NCBI GenBank assembly: GCA_025360265.1
Contig: JANYCP010000140.1
Location: 1-7,038 of the forward strand
Length of the DNA: 7,038 nt
Direction of reading: 5' to 3'
From: Gemmatimonadota bacterium
GTDB lineage: Bacteria > Gemmatimonadota > Gemmatimonadetes > Gemmatimonadales > GWC2-71-9
Part shown: positions 1-6,014 of the stretch, piece after piece
Numbering within the stretch: position 1 is the first letter of the stretch
Layout of the letters: each line of letters starts with the position of its first letter
Program-made: the position numbers and the translations under genes
Notes under the pieces: generated by a model
What the model was told of the DNA's origin: nothing
Database searches by the model: none
What the model saw: only the letters and a program-made list of their open reading frames with translations

Positions 1-2
1 GC

Positions 3-302
3 TGGCTTGGCATCGCCCTCGATTGTTTGCGCTGCACTGCAGATCGCGTCGACCTCTCCAGCCACATTCCACCGGTCCACTTCACCACGCCGCCAAGGGT
101 GGTCGCCGTAGAACCGGGTGCTGCGGCTGCCGCCGGCTTTAGGGTCGGCGACGTGATTCGCACGATCGACGGCAAACAGATGGCAAGCCCTGGCGGGGCA
201 GCGCGGTTCAGCACCATGCAAGGCGGCGAGCGGGTAGTGTTTGGCGTCGAACGCGGTCGGCAGCTGACCACGCTGACACTGGTGGTGCCGAAGCCTTATT
301 GA
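3..302 (+). CDS. PDZ-domain protein, C-terminal fragment (5' end outside window)
   Basis: The frame is open from the left edge and ends at TGA 300-302, so this is the last 99 residues of a longer protein. It opens WLGIALDC and has a CxxC pair (codons 8 and 11). A PDZ fold follows: the 'PPRVVAVEPGAAAAAG' strand-turn, then 'GDVIRTIDGK', then the 'GGERVVFGVERG' strand near the C-terminus. PDZ domains bind C-terminal or internal peptide tails, often in envelope proteases or scaffolds. No protease domain is visible here, so the activity of the whole protein is unknown. A TTG at 27 could be called as a start, but the reading frame and family-like sequence continue upstream of it, so it is internal. 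Similar PDZ tails with this W-x-G and CxxC opening are, as I recall, common in Gemmatimonadota; that is memory, not a search. The neighbour ftcD is on the same strand 87 bp downstream, with a repeat patch between them, so co-transcription is doubtful. Confidence 0.8.
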   Translation, partial: WLGIALDCLRCTADRVDLSSHIPPVHFTTPPRVVAVEPGAAAAAGFRVGDVIRTIDGKQMASPGGAARFSTMQGGERVVFGVERGRQLTTLTLVVPKPY

Positions 303-306
303 TGTT

Positions 307-368
307 GGTCCGGGGCTGAAGCCCCAGCCGAGCCGTTGCTTTAGCAACGGACCGAGCGACAACGGACC
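307..368. repeat. Compound inverted-repeat patch (REP-like) between PDZ gene and ftcD
   Basis: Two perfect hairpins lie in the gap. GGGGC-TGAA-GCCCC is at 312-325 and CCGTTGC-TTTA-GCAACGG is at 333-350. An outer arm GGTCCG (307-312) can pair with CGGACC at either 348-353 or 363-368. The nine bases CAACGGACC occur twice (345-353 and 360-368), so the outer pairing has two alternative partners. There is no T-run after either stem, so a classic intrinsic terminator is not supported. The arrangement resembles intergenic palindromic REP-type elements, and a RAYT gene is present in the same window, but the arms differ from the palindrome next to that RAYT. It may still act as a transcript 3'-end structure for the PDZ gene. 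Confidence 0.55.
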
Positions 369-383
369 TGACACCCCCATATT
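356..383 (+). promoter_or_regulatory. Candidate promoter for ftcD, leaderless type
   Basis: A -35-like GCGACA (356-361) lies 16 nt before a -10-like CATATT (378-383), each matching 4 of 6 consensus bases. The -10 ends 6 nt before the ATG at 390, so transcription would begin at or next to the A of the start codon. No Shine-Dalgarno sequence is visible in the C-rich stretch before the ATG, which fits a leaderless message. The assignment is by eye and weak on its own. Confidence 0.3.
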
Positions 384-389
384 CCCCGC

Positions 390-2039
390 ATGGCCCAGCT
401 GATTGAATGCGTCCCGAATTTCTCGGAAGGCCGGGACGCCACTGTTATCAAGCAGATCACCGACGCGATCGAATCGGCGCCTGGTGTGCGGCTGCTCAAC
501 GTCGACCCCGGCCACGCCACCAACCGCACCGTGGTCACGTTGGTCGGCAATCCGGACTCAGTAATCGAGGCAGCATTCCGCGCCATCAAGCTCGCCGGCG
601 AATTGATTGACATGCGACATCATTCGGGTGAGCACCCTCGCATGGGTGCTACCGATGTCTGTCCGCTCATTCCGATCTCCGGCATCACGATGGAACAGAC
701 GGCGGCATATGCGGGCAAGCTCGCCGAGCGCGTCGGCCGTGAGCTCAAGCTTCCCGTGTATCTCTATGAGGCGGCTCAGCCGGACAAATCACGCAGCAAC
801 CTGGCGGTCATTCGCGCTGGCGAGTACGAAGGCCTTGCGCAGAAAATCGTCAAGCCGGAGTGGAAGCCAGATTTCGGCCCGGCGAGGTTCGATGCGAAGC
901 GCGGCGCTACCGTGATCGGCGCGCGTGATTTCCTGGTCGCGTACAACGTCAACCTCAACACCACATCGACGCGCCGCGCCAACGCCATCGCATTCGACGT
1001 GCGCGAAGTTGGCCGAACCGTGAAGAACGCCGCCGGACAGGACGTTCAGCAACCCGGCACGCTCAAGTCGGTCAAGGCGATCGGCTGGTACATCGCCGAG
1101 TACGGCGTGGCGCAGGTCTCGATCAACCTGACCAATATCGACGTTACACCGGTGCACGTGGCGTTCGATGAGGTCTGTCGCGCCGCAGACAAGCGCGGCG
1201 TCCGCGTCACGGGATCCGAGCTGGTTGGCTTGGTGCCGTTCCGGTGCCTGCTCGATGCCGGGCGCTATTTCCTGCTCAAGCAACAACGCTCAGTGGGCGT
1301 CTCCGAACAGGAGCTCGTCAAGATTGCGGTGCGGTCGCTCGGACTCGACGACCTCGCGCCGTTCAAACCGGAGGAACGCGTGATCGAATATCTGTTAAGC
1401 GATCCGGCCACGTCGCGACTGGTCGGCATGACGCTGGCCGACTTCACCGCTGAGACCGCCAGCGAATCCCCGGCGCCAGGCGGCGGCTCCATCGCGGCCT
1501 ACGTCGGTGCGCTTGGCGCGGCACTCGGCACCATGGTCGCCAACCTTTCGAGCCACAAGCGCGGCTGGGACGAGAGATGGAAGGAGTTCTCTGATTGGGC
1601 CGAGAAGGGACAGGCGCACGCGCAGGAGTTGCTGCGGCTGGTCGATGAAGATACTCGCGCATTCACGGTTGTGATGGAGGCATTCGGATTGCCGAAGTCC
1701 ACTGACGAGGAGAAGGCGGCGCGCAAAGAAGCGATTCAAGCCGCGACGAAATATGCCACCGAGATTCCGTTCAAGGTGATGGAGACGTCACTCGCATCAA
1801 TGACCGTGATCAGGGCGATGGCCGAACAGGGGCAGGAGACTTCGGTGTCGGACGCAGGTGTCGGCGCACTCTGTGCGCGCAGTGCGGTGATGGGCGCCTA
1901 TCTCAACGTGAAGATCAATGCGGCGCAACTGGCGGACAAGGGATTTGCGACCGACATCGTCGCCCTCGGCGCAGCGATGGAGCGGAGCGCGCAGGAGATC
2001 GAAGCGGAGATTTTGGCGATCGTCAACGCGAAGATCTAG
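390..2039 (+). CDS. ftcD: Bifunctional glutamate formimidoyltransferase / formimidoyltetrahydrofolate cyclodeaminase
   Basis: This 549-residue cytoplasmic enzyme handles the last steps of histidine degradation. It moves the formimino group from N-formimino-glutamate to tetrahydrofolate, giving glutamate. It then removes ammonia to make 5,10-methenyl-THF. The N-terminal transferase opens MAQLIECVPNFSEGRD. It carries the 'GEHPRMGATDVCP' block at 80-92, whose His82 matches the catalytic His82 of the mammalian transferase domain. The 'WKPDFGP' (158-164), 'GARDFLVAYNVNL' (177-189) and 'GSELVGLVP' (275-283) blocks follow. A linker near 325-350 leads to the cyclodeaminase domain with PAPGGGS (361-367), an acidic VDEDTRAF helix (418-425) and SDAGVGAL (487-494). 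Length and domain order match the animal fused enzyme (about 540 residues). The ATG at 390 places MAQLIECVPNF as the usual N-terminus. There is no Shine-Dalgarno site. No other histidine-utilisation genes (hutH, hutU, hutI) are in view. The stop overlaps the convergent RAYT stop. Confidence 0.95.
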   Translation: MAQLIECVPNFSEGRDATVIKQITDAIESAPGVRLLNVDPGHATNRTVVTLVGNPDSVIEAAFRAIKLAGELIDMRHHSGEHPRMGATDVCPLIPISGITMEQTAAYAGKLAERVGRELKLPVYLYEAAQPDKSRSNLAVIRAGEYEGLAQKIVKPEWKPDFGPARFDAKRGATVIGARDFLVAYNVNLNTTSTRRANAIAFDVREVGRTVKNAAGQDVQQPGTLKSVKAIGWYIAEYGVAQVSINLTNIDVTPVHVAFDEVCRAADKRGVRVTGSELVGLVPFRCLLDAGRYFLLKQQRSVGVSEQELVKIAVRSLGLDDLAPFKPEERVIEYLLSDPATSRLVGMTLADFTAETASESPAPGGGSIAAYVGALGAALGTMVANLSSHKRGWDERWKEFSDWAEKGQAHAQELLRLVDEDTRAFTVVMEAFGLPKSTDEEKAARKEAIQAATKYATEIPFKVMETSLASMTVIRAMAEQGQETSVSDAGVGALCARSAVMGAYLNVKINAAQLADKGFATDIVALGAAMERSAQEIEAEILAIVNAKI

Positions 2040-2536
2040 GCGCGGCTCCAATTGGCCGGGTTGTATCCGATATAGCGACGCACTGCATTCAGCCCTCGGT
2101 CGTCGCGAATAATCCGTTCGTAATAGTTGCGCTGCCAGATGTTGCCCCTAAGCACACCTTCAGCATGAATCAACCTGGTCGAAGCGGACTTGAACGATCC
2201 GACGATCGTCGCGAGCGATCCGGAAATTCCGAGACCAAACCGCGACGATCGACCCACTGCCCGGGGATCACGACGACGAATCGCGATGATCGCGTGGAGG
2301 TGGTCTGGCATAAGAACGAAGCGGTCAAAATGAACGTGCAAGAATCGCTCGCGCAGTCCGTTCCAAACCCCAACAACAACGCGCCCAGCTGCCGTTGGTG
2401 CTACACGACCGCCTCGAATGTTGCAAAGAATGCGGCGACGTTCGTGCGTGCATATGGTGACGAAGTACCACCCAGGCCGGGTGTAATCGTGGCCGCGCAA
2501 ACGAATCGTTCGCCGACCGGTTGGAGATCGCGGCAT
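2036..2536 (-). CDS. REP-associated tyrosine transposase (RAYT, IS200/Y1 HUH-like)
   Basis: This 166-residue protein belongs to the single-domain Y1 nucleases related to TnpA of IS200/IS605. Such proteins cut and join single-stranded DNA at REP hairpins and are usually kept as single chromosomal copies. Visible marks, in order: the N-terminal 'RLRGHDYTRPGWYFVTICTH' strand (12-31), the HUH motif as His79-Leu80-His81 in 'LMPDHLHAII', 'GSFKS' (113-117), and the catalytic helix 'IWQRNYYERIIRD' (133-145) with the nucleophile at Tyr138 or Tyr139. The 'RRYIGYNPANW' tail (153-163) is typical of the family. Family length is about 150-200 residues and all key residues are present, so the gene looks intact. 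The ATG at 2536 gives a family-like N-terminus; no Shine-Dalgarno site is seen. It converges on ftcD, with the two stops sharing CTAG. A GTAG-footed palindrome begins about 110 bp upstream of its start. No tnpB partner is present. Confidence 0.9.
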   Translation of the reverse strand: MPRSPTGRRTIRLRGHDYTRPGWYFVTICTHERRRILCNIRGGRVAPTAAGRVVVGVWNGLRERFLHVHFDRFVLMPDHLHAIIAIRRRDPRAVGRSSRFGLGISGSLATIVGSFKSASTRLIHAEGVLRGNIWQRNYYERIIRDDRGLNAVRRYIGYNPANWSRA

Positions 2537-2603
2537 CCGCGAACAATGCGGGGCAAACGCGCATCGGTACGGTTCGGTGTAACGCGATTACGGACCGATC
2601 GAC

Positions 2604-2645
2604 GCGCCACGGACGGGGCGATCATCCCAACGACGTGCGTGGCGC
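2604..2645. repeat. 8-bp inverted repeat upstream of the RAYT
   Basis: GCGCCACG at 2604-2611 is the exact reverse complement of CGTGGCGC at 2638-2645, with a 26-nt spacer. It lies between the RAYT start and the REP-like palindrome that begins at 2648, so it could be a further fold of the same element. GC-rich 8-mers can pair by chance, so support is modest. Confidence 0.35.
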
Positions 2646-2647
2646 AT

Positions 2648-2703
2648 CGTAGGGGCAGGGCATGCCGTGCCCCTACGCCGTGCCCCTACGCCGTACCCCG
2701 ACG
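2648..2703. repeat. REP-like palindrome with three tandem 13-bp units
   Basis: CGTAGGGGCA (2648-2657) pairs perfectly with TGCCCCTACG (2668-2677) around a largely self-complementary centre; the one interior mismatch is G2658 opposite G2667. The right arm is part of a 13-bp unit CCGTGCCCCTACG, present exactly at 2665-2677 and 2678-2690, and with two changes at 2691-2703 (CCGTACCCCGACG). On the minus strand, the RAYT coding strand, this reads as repeated GTAGGGGCACGG blocks. GTAG at the foot of a palindrome is the tetranucleotide linked to REP recognition by RAYT proteins in enterobacteria. With the RAYT starting about 110 bp away, this is the best candidate for its substrate. There is no T-run, so a terminator role is not shown. 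Confidence 0.75.
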
Positions 2704-2707
2704 ATTC

Positions 2708-2731
2708 CCGGCGATCGCGGTGCCGCGCCGG
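2708..2731. other. GC-rich potential hairpin downstream of the aminotransferase
   Basis: CCGGCG (2708-2713) can pair with CGCCGG (2726-2731), or alternatively CGCGG (2716-2720) with CCGCG (2723-2727). It lies about 40 bp beyond the aminotransferase stop on the minus strand and could form the 3' end of that operon's transcript, but no U-tract follows. The remainder of the 2537-2773 gap shows nothing else I can support. Confidence 0.25.
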
Positions 2732-2773
2732 CGTCCGATTGCCGCCATCACACCGACACCGACGTCGCCCCGT

Positions 2774-3877
2774 TCACGTCACAATCCCCGAAAACGCCGT
2801 CATGAACCGTGCCATTTCATCGGCGGTCCCCACCGACACCCGCAGATGCTGGGTCATCGGCGGAAATGGCCGACCCACCAGCACGCCCTGCGCACGGAAC
2901 CTCGGAATCACGCTTTGCACCGGGCGGCGGATGTCGACCATGAAGAAATTCGCTTCCGATGGGATCACCTTGAACCCTGCCGCCGCGAGCTGACTGACGG
3001 TCTTCTTGCGCAACTCCAGCGTGATCCGTTTCGTGTTCGCCTGCGAATCCATGTCCTTGAGCGCAGCCACACCACCCCACTTCACCAGCGCGTTGATGCT
3101 CCCCATCGTGTATGGCCGCATCTGGCGAATCAGTTCGGCCGGCGCAATAGCGTAACCGAGTCGCATGCCAGCCAGCGCCGCGATTTTCGAAAAGGTGCGC
3201 GTCACGATCACCGGCCGTCCTTCCAGGACGTAGGGCACTGATGTCGCGTAGTCGCTCGACTCAACGAAGTGATGATACGCCTCGTCGATCAGCACCGGCA
3301 TGTCGGCCGGGACGCCATCCAGCAGTGTTTTCACTTCCGACTTGGTGACGATGCGACCAGTAGGATTGTTCGGATTGCAGAGATAGATGAAGCCGCATTC
3401 GCGGTCGTAGCGCTTCGCCGCCTGTACGATCGCGCCAATGTCCTGACAATAGTCTTCCTGCAATGGGATCCGGATGGCGTCGGCCTTGATGCTGGTGGCG
3501 TGCGCGTACACGGAATCAAACGTCGGCTCGGCGCACACAACTTTCTTGCCGCCGCCAAGGAATGCAGTTCCGGCCACGTCGAGAATTTCACCCGAGCCCG
3601 CGCCAAGCAGGATGTTCTCCGGCTTCACGCCGTGGTGCTGCGCAATCTCCGACACGATGTTCCCATCAGGATACCCGTAGCGATTGGCGTACTTGAACGC
3701 CTGCGTCATCGCCTGCATCACCGATTCAGGCGGCCCGTAGGGATTTTCATTGGCGGCGAGCTTGGCGAAGGAATCGTACTCGTCGCCTTGCTGTTGTGTT
3801 CGCTCGAGTGCGTATGCGCTGAGTCGCGGCGTAAGCGTCAGTGCACCGGTCGCAGCGAGGAATTCACGACGTTGCAT
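2774..3877 (-). CDS. Histidinol-phosphate aminotransferase-like PLP enzyme with Tat-type signal
   Basis: This 367-residue fold-type I, class I/II aminotransferase is close in motif style to HisC, which transfers an amino group between glutamate and an imidazole or aromatic oxo-substrate. Visible: 'ANENPYGP' (42-49), phosphate-binding 'GAGSGE' (92-97), 'NPNNPTG' (168-174), 'IDEAYHHF' (197-204) with Asp198 facing the pyridine nitrogen, 'TFSKIAALAGMRLGYA' (228-243) with Lys231 as the Schiff-base lysine, and Arg346 in 'LRVSVG' for substrate carboxylate. The N-terminus MQRREFLAATGAL has a twin-arginine motif (Arg3-Arg4-Glu-Phe-Leu), a short hydrophobic run and AYA at 21-23 as a possible cleavage site. 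A periplasmic location after folding with PLP is therefore plausible. The ATG at 3877 is chosen because AGGGAG lies 5 nt upstream; a 77-codon longer frame runs back into the permease gene and is rejected. It follows the permease by 26 bp. The substrate is unknown, so hisC is not assigned. Confidence 0.88.
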   Translation of the reverse strand: MQRREFLAATGALTLTPRLSAYALERTQQQGDEYDSFAKLAANENPYGPPESVMQAMTQAFKYANRYGYPDGNIVSEIAQHHGVKPENILLGAGSGEILDVAGTAFLGGGKKVVCAEPTFDSVYAHATSIKADAIRIPLQEDYCQDIGAIVQAAKRYDRECGFIYLCNPNNPTGRIVTKSEVKTLLDGVPADMPVLIDEAYHHFVESSDYATSVPYVLEGRPVIVTRTFSKIAALAGMRLGYAIAPAELIRQMRPYTMGSINALVKWGGVAALKDMDSQANTKRITLELRKKTVSQLAAAGFKVIPSEANFFMVDIRRPVQSVIPRFRAQGVLVGRPFPPMTQHLRVSVGTADEMARFMTAFSGIVT

Positions 3878-3882
3878 GGGGT

Positions 3883-3888
3883 CTCCCT
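3883..3888 (-). promoter_or_regulatory. Shine-Dalgarno site fixing the aminotransferase start
   Basis: AGGGAG on the minus strand lies 5 nt before the ATG at 3877. It supports this start over the upstream in-frame ATG at 4108, and makes the twin-arginine segment the true N-terminus. Confidence 0.75.
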
Positions 3889-3903
3889 GAGCGTTTGTTG
3901 CTC

Positions 3904-5193
3904 CTAGCTCTCCTCCCACCGAAACTGCCATACCGCGAGGCCACCGAACAGCGCCGCGAACCCTAGTAATACCGCGGTGGGCAATACGGCGCCACTCAGC
4001 CCGACTCCCCGCCAAGTCATCGCGTCGATGCCGTCGATCGCCCAGCGGGTTGGGACCACCACCGTCGCCTTTTGCAGCCAGGCTGGAAAGAAGAAGGTGG
4101 GAATCCACGCCCCACCGAGCATCACCATCATCAGTGTCGCCAGGATCGACACGCCGCGGGTGGCGCCCGGTGTCCGCCCCAACGCTGCGATCAGCAGCCC
4201 GAAATTCGACGCCATCAGGGCGGTGGCGACTGCCACCATCAGAAATCCGGGCACGCTGCCGGTGACGCGCACCTTAAAAACCACAATCGCGAACGTGAAT
4301 GACACCAGCAGCGTCATCAGCGTGATCAGCATTCCGCTCAATGCCTTGCCGCCAAGCAGTGCCCCCTTGGAGAGTGGCGCACTTCGCAACCGTTTCCAGA
4401 GGCCGCGCTGACGTTCCAGCAGGATACCGATCCCCAGATCGATCGCGGCAAAGAGGAGAAACTGAACGCCCATTCCAGCAAATGAATGCGCATAGGGATT
4501 GTACCCGGCAAGCGGGTTTGCCATTCCCGGTTCTTCCTTCACCGAGTACGGCGTGCTCATCCCCGGCGCGCCCACCGCCGTGCCGTTTGTCGCGTTGCCC
4601 TGTTCAAGGTTGCGCGTGGCATTCAGGACATCGCGGAGACGCTGCTTCTGATCGGCCGGCATGTCGCTCGCGTCGAGTTGCTTCAGGCTTTGGTCGGCCA
4701 GCACACCGCCTCGCGATCCGGTGAAGACCTCCTTGCTCACCGCCTCGATCACATGCCCCATCAGCATGCCGCGCACCATACCGAGCTCCGCGGTGCGCGA
4801 TGGATCGTAGACCAGGTCCAGCTCCGGCTTGTTCTGGCCGTTGAAGAACGCCAGGCCCGCGGCGTCACCAAATCCCGCAGGAATGATCACGCTCACAGAC
4901 ACCGCCCCTTTGCGCACGGACTCGCGGGCAGAATCGGGTGTGGTGAGCGTGACGCCGAGTGTCTTGTCGGCCTTGATCGCGGCGACGATTGATCGCGAAA
5001 TGACACCGTTGTCCTGATCGGCAACCATGATCGGAATGCCGCCGGCATTAGTGCTGCCCGCTGATCCAAAGATCGACCCGAAGAACGACGCAATGAGGAT
5101 CGGCGCCGCGAAACTCATGATCACGGCCTTGCGATCACTGAAGAAGAGCTGGAGATCCTTGCGGACCATGGCGCGCAGCGCGATGAGTCCCAT
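3904..5193 (-). CDS. ABC-2 type transporter permease
   Basis: This 429-residue inner-membrane protein is the membrane half of an exporter of the ABC-2 class. The first membrane segment is at about 24-43, after a basic amphipathic start (MVRKDLQLFFSDRK). A large extracytoplasmic region (about 45-235) follows, with a low-complexity Gly/Asn/Pro stretch near 195-235. Five further membrane segments lie at about 236-257, 278-306, 314-337, 346-368 and 400-423. The cytoplasmic loop 'ERQRGLWKRLRSAPLSK' (260-276), between the second and third segments, is the typical ABC-2 contact region for the ATPase. The ATG overlaps the ATPase stop as TAATG, with GAGG 5 nt upstream, which points to translational coupling. 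Substrate cannot be read from sequence; relatives export drugs, sodium, polysaccharide parts or peptides. A single permease gene implies a homodimer. Confidence 0.92.
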   Translation of the reverse strand: MGLIALRAMVRKDLQLFFSDRKAVIMSFAAPILIASFFGSIFGSAGSTNAGGIPIMVADQDNGVISRSIVAAIKADKTLGVTLTTPDSARESVRKGAVSVSVIIPAGFGDAAGLAFFNGQNKPELDLVYDPSRTAELGMVRGMLMGHVIEAVSKEVFTGSRGGVLADQSLKQLDASDMPADQKQRLRDVLNATRNLEQGNATNGTAVGAPGMSTPYSVKEEPGMANPLAGYNPYAHSFAGMGVQFLLFAAIDLGIGILLERQRGLWKRLRSAPLSKGALLGGKALSGMLITLMTLLVSFTFAIVVFKVRVTGSVPGFLMVAVATALMASNFGLLIAALGRTPGATRGVSILATLMMVMLGGAWIPTFFFPAWLQKATVVVPTRWAIDGIDAMTWRGVGLSGAVLPTAVLLGFAALFGGLAVWQFRWEES

Positions 5194-5936
5194 TAGTCCC
5201 TCAAGTTCCTTCCGGTCAACGTGAGGAACACCGCTTCGAGCGAGGGCTGCTCTCCCGGCTTGGGCGGGACACTCGCAAGCAAGCCCGCAAGGGTGTTGTT
5301 GGCGATCACCTTGCCGTGATCGATCACCACGACGCGGTCGGCCATCCGCTCGACCTCCTCCATATAGTGCGTCGTATACAGCAACGCTTTGCCGCGCGAT
5401 TTGAGGAACTCGAGATTCTCGAAGATCGCGTTCCGGCTTTGTGGATCGACGCCCACCGTCGGTTCATCGAGCATCAGGATGTCGGGATCGTGCAGCAGTC
5501 CCGCTGCGAGATTCAGGCGGCGCTTCATTCCACCACTGAAATTCTTCACCGCATCGCGGGCGCGATCGGCCAGCCCAACGAGCTCGAGCACATTCTTGAT
5601 CGCGACGGCAAGGGCATCGCCGCGCATCCCATAGAGTCCGCCGAAGAAACGAAGATTGTCGGTGGGACAGAGTTCGTCATACAGGGCGAGATCCTGCGGA
5701 ACGAGTCCTATCCTTCGCTTGAGTGGGTTGGTGTCGCCATGCATACGTTCGCCGTTCACCATCACATCGCCACGATCGGGAGTGAGCAATCCGGCAATCA
5801 TCGAGACGGTGGTTGTTTTGCCGGCGCCGTTCGGACCAAGGAGGCCGAGCAGCTGGCCGGGAGCGAGTGTGAGCGAGACATCGTCCACTGCGACGAGGCC
5901 GCCGTACGCCTTTCGGAGATTGTTTACCTGAAGCAT
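5193..5936 (-). CDS. ABC transporter ATP-binding protein (ABC-2 exporter ATPase)
   Basis: This 247-residue nucleotide-binding subunit powers the adjacent permease from the cytoplasmic face. All motifs are intact: Walker A GPNGAGKT (34-41), Q-loop Gln81 in 'LVPQDLALY', signature SGGMKRR (134-140), Walker B ILMLDEP (153-159) with catalytic Glu158, D-loop 'VGVDPQSR' (161-168) and switch His190 in 'TTHYMEEVERMADR'. The C-terminus 'SLEAVFLTLTGRNLRD' is typical of ABC-2 exporter ATPases. The protein is shorter than the common 300-residue form because little lies between the H-loop region and this tail. MLQVNNLRKAYG is the usual start. No Shine-Dalgarno site precedes it, but a -10-like TAGCTT does. 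It is the first gene of the ATPase-permease-aminotransferase unit and overlaps the permease by one base. It is divergent from the helicase, 78 bp away. Confidence 0.95.
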   Translation of the reverse strand: MLQVNNLRKAYGGLVAVDDVSLTLAPGQLLGLLGPNGAGKTTTVSMIAGLLTPDRGDVMVNGERMHGDTNPLKRRIGLVPQDLALYDELCPTDNLRFFGGLYGMRGDALAVAIKNVLELVGLADRARDAVKNFSGGMKRRLNLAAGLLHDPDILMLDEPTVGVDPQSRNAIFENLEFLKSRGKALLYTTHYMEEVERMADRVVVIDHGKVIANNTLAGLLASVPPKPGEQPSLEAVFLTLTGRNLRD

Positions 5937-5942
5937 CCGAAG

Positions 5943-5972
5943 AAGCTACGTCCAAAGAACTGTCTGTGCCAG
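5943..5972 (-). promoter_or_regulatory. Candidate promoter for the ABC transporter operon, leaderless type
   Basis: On the minus strand CTGGCA (5967-5972, 4 of 6 with TTGACA) lies 18 nt before TAGCTT (5943-5948), which fits the TANNNT -10 form. Exactly 6 nt then separate it from the ATG at 5936, so transcription would begin about at the start codon. No ribosome-binding site is visible, in contrast to the two downstream genes. Confidence 0.35.
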
Positions 5973-6003
5973 TCTGAAACGTTATCCCTGCTCTTCACGC
6001 CCT

Positions 6004-6009
6004 TACCTT
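6004..6009 (+). promoter_or_regulatory. Candidate -10 element for the DEAD-box helicase gene
   Basis: TACCTT fits the TANNNT -10 form and ends 5 nt before the ATG at 6015, again suggesting a leaderless message. No good -35 is visible at normal spacing and there is no Shine-Dalgarno site, so this is a weak call. Confidence 0.25.
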
Positions 6010-6014
6010 GTGCC

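Noticed and set aside
312..350. Intrinsic terminator for the PDZ gene
   Set aside because: The stems are good but no T-run follows either, so only a repeat or structural role is claimed.
789..1286. 165-codon minus-strand open frame inside ftcD
   Set aside because: Antisense shadow of a conserved enzyme; no motif or start signal.
2648..2703. CRISPR array or direct-repeat iteron cluster
   Set aside because: The 13-bp units are contiguous without spacers and are half of a palindrome; there are no cas, rep or par genes nearby.
2036..2773. Complete IS200/IS605 insertion sequence
   Set aside because: There is no tnpB and no pair of subterminal end hairpins flanking the gene; motifs and context fit a domesticated RAYT better.
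2165..3241. Long plus-strand open frame (358 codons) across the RAYT, the repeat gap and the aminotransferase end
   Set aside because: It is antisense to two well-supported genes, runs through the REP repeats, is rich in Arg, His and Pro in a low-complexity way and shows no family motif.
3269..3907. 212-codon plus-strand open frame opposite the aminotransferase
   Set aside because: A codon-bias shadow in GC-rich DNA; the opposite strand carries all PLP-enzyme motifs across the same bases.
3878..4108. 77-codon N-terminal extension of the aminotransferase
   Set aside because: It overlaps the permease C-terminus in another frame, has no family similarity, and the ATG at 3877 has a good Shine-Dalgarno site and a twin-arginine N-terminus.
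3904..5936. Assigning the transporter to sodium (NatAB), drug or antibiotic export
   Set aside because: The motifs only give the ABC-2 class; nothing in the sequence fixes the substrate.
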